Of a DNA stretch of 40,246 bases, positions 32,040-40,246 are shown piece after piece (positions within the stretch are counted from its first letter, which is position 1; every line of letters starts with the position of its first letter). The DNA is from Elusimicrobiaceae bacterium. Its GTDB lineage: Bacteria > Elusimicrobiota > Elusimicrobia > Elusimicrobiales > Elusimicrobiaceae. Where the stretch lies: contig JAFUJU010000089.1 in NCBI GenBank assembly GCA_017468055.1, positions 1 through 40,246 of the forward strand, read 5' to 3'. Made by a program: the position numbers and the translations under genes. The notes under the pieces were generated by a model. That model made no database searches. It saw nothing but the letters and a program-made list of their open reading frames with translations, and was not told where the DNA came from.

Positions 32040-34639
32040 TTTTCAGCTCCACAACATTTTTTATATTTTTTACCACTACCGCAAGGGCAGGGGTCATTGC
32101 GCCCTATCTTGTAAGAAGAAGAGCCCTCCTGACTGGCGTGTTGTTGTTTGGCATTGTCAGCCGTTTGTCTTTTAGCTGAAACAGCCTGACGGACCGGCGG
32201 CAATTGCAAGCGGAAAATATACCCTACCATCAAATCCCGCACTTTGTTCATCATAGCGGCATACAACTTGTATGCTTCTTTTTGATATTCAATCAGGGGA
32301 TCTTTCTGGGCATATCCGCGCAAACTTACACTGCTTTTTAACTGATCTAATTCATACAAATTTTGCTTCCAAGCGTTGTCAATAATTTGCAATAACAACA
32401 TTCGTTCCAATTCCAAAAAGCTGACACCCTGAGAAGCAAAAAAATCGGCTCTTTCATGATACAATTTTTCTACAATAGAAAAAATTTCCGTTGCTAGTTC
32501 TTCCTGCGTTTTATCTTTTGTTTTTTGCGCATCATAATCAAACATATGCGGGAAAAGAGAACGCAATGTGATATTTAAGGTTTCAAAATTACATTTGGCA
32601 GGTTCACGGGGAATAAAATATGTTTCTACAATTTCACCCACTACTTCTTCTATCATGCGCAAAACCGTGCCGGTCATATCCTCGCCGTCCAGAATGGTAT
32701 TGCGAATCCCGTAGATGGCACTGCGTTGTTGGTTCATTACCTTATCATAATCCAACAAATGCTTGCGGATATCAAAGTTATGCCCCTCCACCATGCGTTG
32801 GGCCCCCTCAATTTGGCGGCTCATCAGGCGGGACTCTATCGCTTCCCCTTCTTTCATACCCAGTGTGCTTAAAATAGAGCTGATTTTTACTGTATTGGCA
32901 AACAGACGCATCAGTTCGTCTTCCAACGAAATGTAAAAACGGGAACAACCCGGATCCCCTTGGCGGGCACAGCGGCCACGCAATTGGTTGTCAATACGGC
33001 GGCTTTCATGTCTTTCCGTACCGATTACGTGCAAACCGCCCTGATTGACCACATATTCCTGTTCGGATTTATCTGCGGGACTTCCGCCCAACACAATATC
33101 CGTACCGCGTCCGGCCATGTTTGTGGCAATGGTAACAGCTCCTTTCCGGCCGGCCTGACTGATGATTTGGGCTTCCATTTCATGATATTTGGCATTAAGT
33201 ACTTTGTGCGGAATCCCTTTGGCACGCAACATATGGCCCAACTTTTCAGATTTTTCAATGGAGCGCGTTCCCACCAGAACAGGAGCCCCATGTTTCCATA
33301 GTTCTTCAATTTCGGCTACAATGGCATTAAATTTATCCTTTTCCGTTAAAAAGACCAAATCCGGAAAATCCTGTCTTTTGGAAGGACGATTCGGGCGAAT
33401 TTCTACCACATCTAACTTATAAATTTGCCAAAACTCGTTTGCTTCTGTCATAGCCGTACCTGTCATACCGGACAATTTTTGGTACAGTTTGAAGAAATTT
33501 TGGAACGTAATGGTAGCTAAAGTTTGGTTTTCTTCTTTAATTTGCAAGCCTTCTTTGGCTTCTACAGCTTGGTGCAGGCCGTCGCTCCAGCGGCGCCCCG
33601 GCATCAAACGGCCCGTAAATTCATCTACGATAACCACTTCTCCGTCTTTGACCACATAATCTACATATTTATCATATAAGTGATGGGCCCGGAGTGCTTG
33701 ATTAATATGATGCACCCATTCGGATTGCACATCATCATATAAGTTGGTAACGTTTAAAAAGTTTTCCGCCTTGGCAATACCGGCCTCCGTCAGGGTAGCC
33801 GTATGATTTTTTTCATCTACAATCGCATCATAGCCTGCCGCCAAGTCTATCTGCTCGTATTTGGCTTTCACTTCATCATTTTCCGTAATTAAACGGACTT
33901 TTAAGGCAGGAATCAAGCGGTTAACGATATAATATTTATCCGTGCTTTGGTCCGAAGGACCGGAAATGATAAGAGGGGTGCGGGCTTCGTCAATTAAGAT
34001 AGAGTCCACTTCGTCCACGATACAATAGTTCAGCGGGCGCAACACTCTTTCTTCTTTGGTAATAACCATATTGTCGCGCAAATAATCAAAACCCAATTCG
34101 TTATTGGTTACATAGGTAATATCTTTGGCATACATTTCGCGACGTTCATGGTTAGGCATATCGTGGCTGATGTAACCTACGCTAAGACCCAAAAATTCAT
34201 GAATCGGTCCCATCCACTGACGGTCACGGCGGGCCAAATAATCGTTGACGGTTACCACGTGCACACCCTTTCCTGTCAACGCATTCAAATAAGAAGGGAG
34301 AACCGCCACCAAGGTTTTGCCTTCCCCGGTTCCCATTTCGGCAATTTTTCCCTGATGCAAAACAATACCGCCCAAAAACTGCACATCGTACGGTCTTAAT
34401 CCGATCACCCGCTTGGCCGCTTCCCGCACAACGGCAAAAGCTTCCGGCAAAATATCTTCCAATGTTTGGCCTTGTGCCAGTCTATCTTTAAACTCCTGCG
34501 TTTTTGCTTTCAATTGTTCATCGGAAAGGGCTTCTATCGTTTGGGAAAAAGAGTTTGCTTTATCTACATAGTGTTGGATTTTCTTGAGATCCCGCTCGCT
34601 TTTTGTACCAAAAACTTTATCTATTACCAATCTGATCAT
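32036..34639 (-). CDS. secA: Protein translocase ATPase SecA
   Basis: SecA drives proteins through SecYEG using ATP. The 867-residue protein has Walker A GTGEGKT (103-109), the DEVDSILIDEARTPL box, the preprotein cross-linking region, GRGTDIVLGG and GRCARQGDPG (helicase VI-like). The C-terminal SEC-C zinc motif has CPCGSGKKYKKCC. AAGGA lies about 6 nt before the ATG. It is the first gene of a seven-gene operon down to mscL, with overlaps or tiny gaps throughout. Confidence 0.97.
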   Translation of the reverse strand: MIRLVIDKVFGTKSERDLKKIQHYVDKANSFSQTIEALSDEQLKAKTQEFKDRLAQGQTLEDILPEAFAVVREAAKRVIGLRPYDVQFLGGIVLHQGKIAEMGTGEGKTLVAVLPSYLNALTGKGVHVVTVNDYLARRDRQWMGPIHEFLGLSVGYISHDMPNHERREMYAKDITYVTNNELGFDYLRDNMVITKEERVLRPLNYCIVDEVDSILIDEARTPLIISGPSDQSTDKYYIVNRLIPALKVRLITENDEVKAKYEQIDLAAGYDAIVDEKNHTATLTEAGIAKAENFLNVTNLYDDVQSEWVHHINQALRAHHLYDKYVDYVVKDGEVVIVDEFTGRLMPGRRWSDGLHQAVEAKEGLQIKEENQTLATITFQNFFKLYQKLSGMTGTAMTEANEFWQIYKLDVVEIRPNRPSKRQDFPDLVFLTEKDKFNAIVAEIEELWKHGAPVLVGTRSIEKSEKLGHMLRAKGIPHKVLNAKYHEMEAQIISQAGRKGAVTIATNMAGRGTDIVLGGSPADKSEQEYVVNQGGLHVIGTERHESRRIDNQLRGRCARQGDPGCSRFYISLEDELMRLFANTVKISSILSTLGMKEGEAIESRLMSRQIEGAQRMVEGHNFDIRKHLLDYDKVMNQQRSAIYGIRNTILDGEDMTGTVLRMIEEVVGEIVETYFIPREPAKCNFETLNITLRSLFPHMFDYDAQKTKDKTQEELATEIFSIVEKLYHERADFFASQGVSFLELERMLLLQIIDNAWKQNLYELDQLKSSVSLRGYAQKDPLIEYQKEAYKLYAAMMNKVRDLMVGYIFRLQLPPVRQAVSAKRQTADNAKQQHASQEGSSSYKIGRNDPCPCGSGKKYKKCCGAEK

Positions 34640-34666
34640 AAAAATTCCTTAAAAATAAAAATTCAA

Positions 34667-34696
34667 TTTATAAAAACCACTCTTACATTAAATCAA
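34667..34696 (-). promoter_or_regulatory. Promoter of the secA-mscL operon
   Basis: On the minus strand TTGATT (34691-34696), an 18-nt spacer and TATAAA (34667-34672) lie about 28 nt before secA. Confidence 0.6.
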
Positions 34697-34727
34697 TTTA
34701 TGCAAGCCAACTGCAACCTTTAAACAC

Positions 34728-34755
34728 AAAATCTGGCCCCAAAAGGCCAGATTTT
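34728..34755 (-). terminator. Terminator of the coiled-coil exported protein gene
   Basis: The stem AAAATCTGGCC (34728-34738) pairs with GGCCAGATTTT (34745-34755). It lies 19 nt past the stop of the minus-strand gene. Confidence 0.8.
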
Positions 34756-34773
34756 AAGATAGTTTTCCGTAAT

Positions 34774-35493
34774 TTATTGTGCTGCGCTCTTTTGAGGGTT
34801 TGATTTCACAGACGAATTTTCACCCAACGGTTCGGAGTTTTGAGCCGGCAAAACAGCAGAGAGAGCCTGCTGGATTTGGTTTTCATAATCTGCTTTGATT
34901 TTGATCAAATAAATGTTGGCCGTATCTTTCAGTTTCTGTTTTTTGTCCTTTTTAAACAGTTTGATCTCTTTTTTCACTTTTTTGATTTTATTTTTAACAG
35001 ACGTTTGCAACTTTTTTCTTTCGGAAGAAGAAAGAGTTTTATCTTTTTTAACGGCTTTCAACTCTTTTTCATAACGATCTATTTGGATTTCTTTCACTTC
35101 CAGCGTATTCACAAAAATATCTTCCACCAGTTGCAAAAGTTGCTGGGAGGTTTGTTCCTCAAGCGCATTCAAATCCGTCCCCGTTACCGATTGCAAAGTT
35201 CTGGCAGAGGCATAATCCGTCTTCAATTTTTGCAAAATAATAGAATTATCAAAGTTTTTAACCAAAGCAATCATTTCCAGCTCGTTTTCTTCTGTCCGAG
35301 GACGGGAATAAGCCGCCGATAACTTTTGCAACAAAGAGGCATAGTCTTGGTTCATAGTGGCTTTTTGCAAAACAACGGGATTATACTGTTTAAAGGCATT
35401 TAAAAGCTCTTCCTTTCCCAGGAGGGAAGTTTCCTGTGCGCCCAGAACAGAGGAAATAAGAAGAACAGATAAAATAATCCAAGTTTTATTCAT
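34774..35493 (-). CDS. Exported lysine-rich coiled-coil protein, function unknown
   Basis: The 239-residue protein starts at ATG 35493, with AAGGAG 6 nt upstream. A Sec signal peptide ends at VLGA-QET (about residue 18). The mature part is almost all helical. A very Lys-rich segment (about 140-200, with KAVKKDK, KNKIKKVKKEIKLFKKDKKQK) is likely a coiled coil. A Ser/Asn/Gln-rich tail follows. It is probably periplasmic and might bind peptidoglycan, LPS or nucleic acid. No family recognised. Single-gene unit with promoter and terminator. Confidence 0.8.
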   Translation of the reverse strand: MNKTWIILSVLLISSVLGAQETSLLGKEELLNAFKQYNPVVLQKATMNQDYASLLQKLSAAYSRPRTEENELEMIALVKNFDNSIILQKLKTDYASARTLQSVTGTDLNALEEQTSQQLLQLVEDIFVNTLEVKEIQIDRYEKELKAVKKDKTLSSSERKKLQTSVKNKIKKVKKEIKLFKKDKKQKLKDTANIYLIKIKADYENQIQQALSAVLPAQNSEPLGENSSVKSNPQKSAAQ

Positions 35494-35523
35494 AGTTTGC
35501 TCCTTATACAAAGCGTTATCTCC

Positions 35524-35552
35524 ATTGTGCTATTTATTTTCCTACTAGTCAA
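35524..35552 (-). promoter_or_regulatory. Promoter of the coiled-coil exported protein gene
   Basis: On the minus strand TTGACT (35547-35552), a 17-nt spacer and CACAAT (35524-35529) precede a leader of about 24 nt. Confidence 0.6.
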
Positions 35553-35572
35553 GAGAGCATAAAATTATTTCC

Positions 35573-35601
35573 ACAAAAAAACCCGCCGAAAAGGCGGGTT
35601 T
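35573..35601 (-). terminator. Terminator of the CcmI-like domain gene
   Basis: The stem AAACCCGCC (35579-35587) pairs with GGCGGGTTT (35593-35601). A T run follows on the minus strand. Confidence 0.9.
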
Positions 35602-35619
35602 AAAATTGCTTTTTTTGTT

Positions 35620-36090
35620 TTAACGGGCGGCTGTTCTGAAAAAGTTGCCGCGGGCACTGCGCGCCAGGCGGGGCATACCTGTCATTTTATCTGCTTGTAC
35701 AAGCACATCTTTGGTGTTGGGCTTTATTGTTTTTTCCGCAGAACCAAAAATGTCCCCTTCCTTAATCATACCCAGCTTTCCATGGCTGTTGATTTGTACT
35801 TCCAGTTTCAAATCCCCTTCTAACGTAGCCGCTAACAAATCTTCCTCTCCCAGTTGGAATTCCAACGGAAACTTCGGGTTTACCACCCGTTTGATAGCTA
35901 CCGGCACATCCGCGGCATTCTTCACAATAATCGCGCAAGAGTTATTATCCGCTTCCGCTACCTTGGTTAAACGGGCGGGCACCGTAACCGTACCCGTTAC
36001 GTGAAAGCGGGCTTCGCGCACTTTACGCATAGCGCAAAAGACACAAGCGGTTACGCTGATTAAGGTGATGAGGATTAAAATTTTTTTCAT
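35620..36090 (-). CDS. Envelope protein with a CcmI/CycH C-terminal-like beta domain
   Basis: The 156-residue protein has an N-terminal hydrophobic segment containing a possible lipobox (VTAC, Cys16), so it is either a lipoprotein or membrane-anchored. The rest reads like the soluble beta domain at the C-terminus of cytochrome c maturation protein CcmI: G-T-V-T-V at the start, C-A-I-I-V-K-N, V-P-V-A-I-K-R, F-P-L-E-F-Q-L-G-E-E-D, a K-L-E-V-Q-I strand, and a KEGDIFG stretch. No Ccm machinery is nearby, so the relation may be structural only. The ATG at 36090 has no ribosome site; a -10 box ends 6 nt before it. Confidence 0.7.
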   Translation of the reverse strand: MKKILILITLISVTACVFCAMRKVREARFHVTGTVTVPARLTKVAEADNNSCAIIVKNAADVPVAIKRVVNPKFPLEFQLGEEDLLAATLEGDLKLEVQINSHGKLGMIKEGDIFGSAEKTIKPNTKDVLVQADKMTGMPRLARSARGNFFRTAAR

Positions 36091-36096
36091 ACTTAT

Positions 36097-36126
36097 ATTG
36101 TATCTTTTTACAAAGACACAAGGCAA
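36097..36126 (-). promoter_or_regulatory. CcmI-like gene promoter, predicted leaderless start
   Basis: On the minus strand TTGCCT (36121-36126), an 18-nt spacer and TACAAT (36097-36102) are followed by 6 nt and ATG. Transcription should begin at the start codon. Confidence 0.55.
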
Positions 36127-36135
36127 GCCGGAGGC

Positions 36136-36603
36136 TTATTGTTTAAAGAAACCCCACAAATTTTGGTTATATACCCAACCGCGGCATTTGCCTTCTTTGG
36201 CATTTTCCGGGGCATCTTCCACTTCAATCCAAGATCCCTTCTTAGACAAGTATTTAAACGTATAGCCTTTTTCTACCGTACATACAATTTCGTTGCTTAC
36301 GCCGGGGCCTTTGCGGACATTTAAATCCACTTTCGCAGACATAGCACCGTTGGGGCTAAGTAAGGAAGCCGCAATCCAACCGTTAAACCCTTCAAAATCT
36401 TTTACCAAAACCCATTGTTTATCATCACTGGTTTTGACCATGACCACCGGAGTGTATTTCCAAGCATACCACTTTACGGCACATTTGGTACCGGCACAAG
36501 TGCGAATGTTGGCCTTGGCCGTATTAACGCTGGCATATTTTTGGGCAAAAACCGGCGCGGAAACAAAACAAAGCATCAAAACAAAAGCTGCAATTTTTCT
36601 CAT
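36136..36603 (-). CDS. Exported protein with two bacterial SH3 domains
   Basis: The 155-residue protein starts at ATG 36603 (AAGGAG 9 nt upstream). A signal peptide ends at PVFA-QKY (about residue 20). Two SH3-like repeats follow. The first (about 22-80) contains ANIRTCAGTKCAVKWYAWK and GFNGWIAASLL; the second (about 85-150) contains LNVRKGPGVSNEIVCTVEKG and GWVYNQNLW. Such domains bind peptidoglycan peptides or other envelope ligands. There is no catalytic domain. It lies upstream of the CcmI-like gene, which has its own promoter. Confidence 0.85.
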   Translation of the reverse strand: MRKIAAFVLMLCFVSAPVFAQKYASVNTAKANIRTCAGTKCAVKWYAWKYTPVVMVKTSDDKQWVLVKDFEGFNGWIAASLLSPNGAMSAKVDLNVRKGPGVSNEIVCTVEKGYTFKYLSKKGSWIEVEDAPENAKEGKCRGWVYNQNLWGFFKQ

Positions 36604-36717
36604 AGCAAATTTCTCCTTAAAAATAAGTACATCTCTCTGCAACAAAAAGTATAGCAAATATTAAGGCGGTTTTTGCAATAGGCATTACATCAACCCCTTA
36701 AATAGGAAGAAAAAAGA

Positions 36718-36723
36718 TATAAT
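36718..36723 (+). promoter_or_regulatory. -10 box upstream of the NifU-like gene
   Basis: A perfect TATAAT lies 28 nt before the ATG. No clear -35 is visible. Confidence 0.5.
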
Positions 36724-36751
36724 AAAGGAAATCTTGATTTGGAGAATTTAT

Positions 36752-36976
36752 ATGAAAGAACAAGTAGAAGCAGTCATAGAACAAATCCGTCCGATTTTGC
36801 AATCCGACGGCGGAGATATCCAACTAATCAGTGTGGATGAAAAAACGGGGATTGTGACCGTAGGACTGCGCGGCCGCTGCGGCGGTTGTCCGGCAGCCCA
36901 AATGACACTCAAAGCTGTGGTAGAACGTAAAATTAAAGAAGTTGTCCCCGGTGTAACAGCTGTAGAACGCGTATAA
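36752..36976 (+). CDS. NifU C-terminal-like iron-sulfur scaffold protein
   Basis: The 74-residue protein is a single NifU C-terminal domain: IRPILQSDGGDIQL then RGRCGGCPAAQMTLK, with Cys43 and Cys46 as the Fe-S ligands. Such proteins (Nfu family) carry [4Fe-4S] clusters to client enzymes. The ATG at 36752 has GGAGA 6 nt upstream; an earlier TTG is unlikely. It overlaps the next gene by one base. Confidence 0.93.
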   Translation: MKEQVEAVIEQIRPILQSDGGDIQLISVDEKTGIVTVGLRGRCGGCPAAQMTLKAVVERKIKEVVPGVTAVERV

Positions 36977-37791
36977 TGTTGAAAGCGGACCTGCATACCC
37001 ATTCTTTTTTCTCTGACGGCACTTCTTCTCCGGAAGAAGTGTCTTACGAGGCATGGAAAGCAGGGGTCAAGGTCTTTGCTTTGGCTGATCATGACACAAC
37101 AGATGGTGTAGCGGCGGCACAACTTGCTTGCGCCAAAAGAGGGTTGGATTTTGTGCCGGCTGTAGAAATTAGCACGCGGGAGCACGACCACCTTCATTTT
37201 TTAGGCTACAACATAGATATTCATAACCAAGAGTTCCAAAAATTCTTGGCCCAAAACCGCCAGAACAGGCAAAACCGTATCCGGCAAATTATCCGACAAA
37301 TTGCAGATAGCGGTGTGGATTTAACGGAAGAAGATGTTTTTTCTTTAGCTTCCAATACCGTTTCCAGAGCCCATGTGGCAGACGCTTTAAAAAAGAAGAA
37401 AATTGTTCCCTCCCGCCAAGAAGGCTTCCGAAAGTTTTTAATTCCGGGTCAAGTGGGATATGTTCCCTCAGCCGGGGTAACGGTCATAGAGGCCATCGGA
37501 CAAATTAAAAAAGCCGGCGGCATCGCCGTCATGGCTCACCCCGGTTTAGTACAGCAAGTGTGGAATTTTCCGGCTTGGAAAGAAGCGGGGCTGGACGGAT
37601 TAGAGGTCTTTTATCCCTCTCATAGCTATACATTAAAACAGGAACTGCTCAAAATTGCCCGCAAATATGATTTGTTTGCCACCGGCGGATCCGACTATCA
37701 CGGTCCACATGCCGGCAGAATATCGTCCCTGGGGATGAATATTCCCATTCCTTATTCAGATAGACTTTTGAGAAAACTTCTAAATAAATAA
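36976..37791 (+). CDS. PHP-domain phosphoesterase (YciV/RNase AM-like)
   Basis: The 271-residue protein has the PHP metal-site motifs: DLHTHSFFSDG (5-15), ADHDTTDG, the EIS segment, AHPGL and GSDYHGPH. This set matches the YciV/TrpH family, which acts on 3',5'-nucleotide bisphosphates or trims RNA 5' ends. The substrate here is inferred only by family. It is translationally coupled to the NifU-like gene (TAATG). Its stop touches a terminator shared with the convergent MFS gene. Confidence 0.9.
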   Translation: MLKADLHTHSFFSDGTSSPEEVSYEAWKAGVKVFALADHDTTDGVAAAQLACAKRGLDFVPAVEISTREHDHLHFLGYNIDIHNQEFQKFLAQNRQNRQNRIRQIIRQIADSGVDLTEEDVFSLASNTVSRAHVADALKKKKIVPSRQEGFRKFLIPGQVGYVPSAGVTVIEAIGQIKKAGGIAVMAHPGLVQQVWNFPAWKEAGLDGLEVFYPSHSYTLKQELLKIARKYDLFATGGSDYHGPHAGRISSLGMNIPIPYSDRLLRKLLNK

Positions 37792-37817
37792 ACCCCAGTT
37801 TTTACTGGGGTTTATTT
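37788..37817. terminator. Bidirectional terminator
   Basis: The stem AACCCCAGT (37791-37799) pairs with ACTGGGGTT (37804-37812) around TTTT. T-rich flanks lie on both strands, between convergent genes. Confidence 0.85.
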
Positions 37818-37823
37818 TGCAGA

Positions 37824-40246
37824 TTATTTTCTTTTTCTTTTCTTCTTTACTTTTCTCTTTACGGAAGAAAAATCCGGTTTGTATTGTTGATAAACTTCTT
37901 TTTTCACGTTTTCTTCTATTACTTCTTTCGTTTCCAATGTTCCTTTGCTCATAGCCTGACCAAACCCGAACAGGTACAGGGAGAGGAAGGTCGGGATGAT
38001 AAACGGCGCCCACACAAAGGCTGTCGAACCGGCGGCAAACAAGTCCAGTGTCAAGCCGAACACGGTGCTAATCGCAAAAGAGATTAACGAAGAACCGGAC
38101 AGCAAGGCAGAAACCGCATCTGAAACGTGGCGGGTATTGTCGGTTGTATATCCGCCGATGATAGGAGAAACGTTCGTTAAGCCTAAAGCTAATGTTACCA
38201 CACCGGCCACCTGTAAATACCAATTAGGCATATTCAGCAGCAAAATACCCAATCCTACACCGGCAATGCTTAATTTCAGCAGATTACCACCATTCATCTT
38301 ACGAATACGCAAACCCATAAAATTGTTATCTTGTTTCATCAAGCGCGTACCCAACATACGACCAACGATAATAGGAACCGTAAAGTACAGCATAGAATGT
38401 CCCAGCCAAGAGTTAGACATCATGCTAAACATTTCTTCTATGGTTACCTCTTCCCCATACAAATCCGTCATGTTAAAGGCGGAAAAATGGTCCTTCATCA
38501 AATTGTTGACGTACATACCGAAAATACTCATGTTTGCCCCATGGAAAGCAGTGGCCAACACCCCACGGCGAATGAGCTTGTTGTATTGTTTCTTGCCGGT
38601 AAGCTCCTTGAACATTTTTGTGAAAGAAAGCGCTTCTTTTGGGCTGGTTACCTCTGTTTCAGCCAACGTCTGCTCATGCATTTTAAATAAGTTGTACATG
38701 CCGGCAATAGCAATACTGCCCACCGTATAAATAGGGAAGAAAATAGTCCAATCCCAATGAGTTCCGATCATCATAGCAACACCCATGGCAATCGGGGGAA
38801 CGATGTAGTTAGACACGTTACCAACTGTTTGCTTAAATACACTCAGCGTACCCAAACGGGTTTGATATTCCCCACGGTTGCTCACTGCCATTAACGTAGG
38901 TTTCATAGATACATCTAAGAAAGCACCGGAAACGCCTAAGAGCAAGAAAGAGCTGATCAATAAATACTTCTTATAGAGGAAGGCTTCCCCTAACAGGCCG
39001 CCCATTCCTCCGGCAACCCACGGTAAGACAAAAGCCAACACTGCAGAGAACAAACCGATATTAGTGGTAATCAAACGGCCTCTTCTTTCGTTATAACCAC
39101 CGCTTTTAGTAAAGCTCCACTTGTTTTGCCATACACCCGCAAATAAGCTGACAATACCCATAGCCACGGAAGAAACACCACCCATTAAGTACATTTCCAT
39201 GTTAGACATTACGAAAGATTCTTTGGCAAACGTCGCAATAACGGTAGTTACGTTCCCCATACCGGCCAGCAAATACAACCCAAACATCGGCCAAATACGG
39301 TTGTTGATCATTAACAACCCTTCTCCTACCTTCTTTAAACCGAAAGCACTGGTACGAACCTGACGGCCTACTACTTCCAAAGGAATGTCCGAACGGATTT
39401 CTGTTTGTGTATTTTTACCGGAATTTCCCTCCCAGAAATACATCACCCCTTTCTTGCTTCCGGCTTGCGATACAATATAAACTTTTTGATCCTCTTTAAT
39501 TCTCATTCCTTCCGGACGTTCCACCGCCACCGTACCGATCAGGTGGTTTTGCAAATTATAGACAGGGACATGCAAAATATTGCTGTTTTCAAAAGATAAC
39601 GCAACATTATTTAAAACAATCGTCCGTACATTTTGAGGTAAAGAAGATTTGGCAATTCCGTCTTCTATTTTTTGTTGGTAGATTTTGATAAAGTTTCTGT
39701 CTTTATTAAAAACCTCAAAAGCTTCCCCATGAGTTTCAATGAATTCCTGAATAGCCTGACGGCGGGCCTCTATCAAGATTTTCTCTGTTTCTTGGGTATA
39801 TTTATTGGCAGTTTGGTTGGTTTGCAGTCTGTCAATCAACGCATTGCGGTACACAATGCCATAAGAATAACCTCCGCCCATTTCCTCCCACAAAACTTGG
39901 CGGATTTGTTTTTCAATTTTAGACGTAATCGTATCTTCGGTTCTGCCTAAAAGACGATTAAACCAACCTTTGATTCCTTTAGTTTTGGCAACCGATCCGT
40001 CAAGAGAAACACTCTTGAATGCAAAGAATTCGGCAATCTCTTCTTTCTCTGCGGCGGAATGTTTTCCATACAAACGGGCTTGATCTTGCAAATAGTAAAT
40101 ATTTCTGGCATGGGTGATGGGGGCGATCGTATACAAATACGTCCCTTCAGTCAAGTTCCTTATCGCATTGTGTATGCTCCCCACTAACGGATATCCCGCC
40201 TGCTGCCAGTACATCTTCGTAGAGGCCATACCCAGCCGATATTCAC
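37824..40246 (-). CDS. MFS-type 12-TM protein with a large soluble N-terminal region (partial)
   Basis: The frame is open to the window edge, so the true start probably lies outside; the first visible ATG is at 40229 and has no ribosome site. The visible part has about 310 residues of soluble sequence, with helical stretches and a beta-rich patch (LHVPVYNLQNHLIGTVAVERPEG). Twelve hydrophobic segments follow (about 39300 to 37960) in the 6+6 spacing of the major facilitator superfamily. The tail is very basic (SSVKRKVKKKRKRK). Typical MFS transporters have about 400 residues and no such extension. Function and substrate are unknown; the MFS assignment rests on topology. Confidence 0.7.
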   Translation of the reverse strand, partial: EYRLGMASTKMYWQQAGYPLVGSIHNAIRNLTEGTYLYTIAPITHARNIYYLQDQARLYGKHSAAEKEEIAEFFAFKSVSLDGSVAKTKGIKGWFNRLLGRTEDTITSKIEKQIRQVLWEEMGGGYSYGIVYRNALIDRLQTNQTANKYTQETEKILIEARRQAIQEFIETHGEAFEVFNKDRNFIKIYQQKIEDGIAKSSLPQNVRTIVLNNVALSFENSNILHVPVYNLQNHLIGTVAVERPEGMRIKEDQKVYIVSQAGSKKGVMYFWEGNSGKNTQTEIRSDIPLEVVGRQVRTSAFGLKKVGEGLLMINNRIWPMFGLYLLAGMGNVTTVIATFAKESFVMSNMEMYLMGGVSSVAMGIVSLFAGVWQNKWSFTKSGGYNERRGRLITTNIGLFSAVLAFVLPWVAGGMGGLLGEAFLYKKYLLISSFLLLGVSGAFLDVSMKPTLMAVSNRGEYQTRLGTLSVFKQTVGNVSNYIVPPIAMGVAMMIGTHWDWTIFFPIYTVGSIAIAGMYNLFKMHEQTLAETEVTSPKEALSFTKMFKELTGKKQYNKLIRRGVLATAFHGANMSIFGMYVNNLMKDHFSAFNMTDLYGEEVTIEEMFSMMSNSWLGHSMLYFTVPIIVGRMLGTRLMKQDNNFMGLRIRKMNGGNLLKLSIAGVGLGILLLNMPNWYLQVAGVVTLALGLTNVSPIIGGYTTDNTRHVSDAVSALLSGSSLISFAISTVFGLTLDLFAAGSTAFVWAPFIIPTFLSLYLFGFGQAMSKGTLETKEVIEENVKKEVYQQYKPDFSSVKRKVKKKRKRK

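Noticed and set aside
37996-38730. 244-residue open frame on the plus strand inside the MFS gene
   Set aside because: It is antisense to a clearly coding membrane protein, lacks a ribosome site and reads as low-quality protein.
1-40246. CRISPR arrays, insertion sequences or prophage genes
   Set aside because: No regularly spaced repeats, terminal inverted repeats with transposase, integrase or phage proteins were seen on either strand.

Overview
The window looks like a stretch of bacterial core chromosome. No transposase, integrase, phage gene or CRISPR array was seen. Gene content suggests a Gram-negative, fermentative, probably host- or gut-associated bacterium. It has lipoprotein processing (Lnt), several lipoproteins, an autotransporter barrel end, a PPi-dependent phosphofructokinase, a mannose-family PTS with HPr kinase, and an orphan type IV prepilin-like protein with a cysteine-rich body. 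This combination, with very compact operons, resembles Elusimicrobiota (Elusimicrobium relatives). That placement is inference; no 16S gene is present to confirm it.

Layout. Positions 1-5200 (+): a terminator, two tandem GT-C membrane glycosyltransferase paralogues, a small secreted protein ending like an autotransporter barrel, and PPi-phosphofructokinase. Positions 5340-6420: tRNA-Ala(GGC), a probable structured small RNA with its own promoter and terminator, and a divergent 74-residue repeat protein. Positions 6420-19400 (+): smc and a metallophosphoesterase, then hpf (own promoters), hprK, rapZ, PTS EIIA/B/C/D, HPr, Enzyme I and lepA. The HPr here carries both His15 and Ser46, so the cluster holds a phosphotransfer chain and the kinase that regulates it. 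Positions 19400-24250 (-): a prepilin-like gene, then the operon yacL-like PIN/TRAM protein, ispDF, lipoprotein, cysS. Positions 24350-25710 (+): a FolD homologue with altered catalytic residues and a lipoprotein. Positions 25714-34640 (-): glycerophosphodiesterase, then a seven-gene overlapping operon secA, Cys-rich membrane protein, lnt, prfB, hemW, CofE-like ligase, mscL. Positions 34774-36603 (-): three small envelope proteins. Positions 36750-37791 (+): NifU-like scaffold and a PHP phosphoesterase. Positions 37824-40246 (-): the C-terminal part of a large MFS-type membrane protein that runs off the window.

The points most worth a second look are: the FolD homologue that lacks the canonical Lys and Gln at ungapped catalytic positions; three genes whose -10 box lies exactly 6 nt before ATG with no Shine-Dalgarno (predicted leaderless mRNAs); a 12-A tract inside the promoter spacer of the prepilin gene; the putative small RNA at about 5650-5793; a strong Shine-Dalgarno before a CTG mini-ORF in the hpf leader; and the MFS protein with a large soluble N-terminal region.
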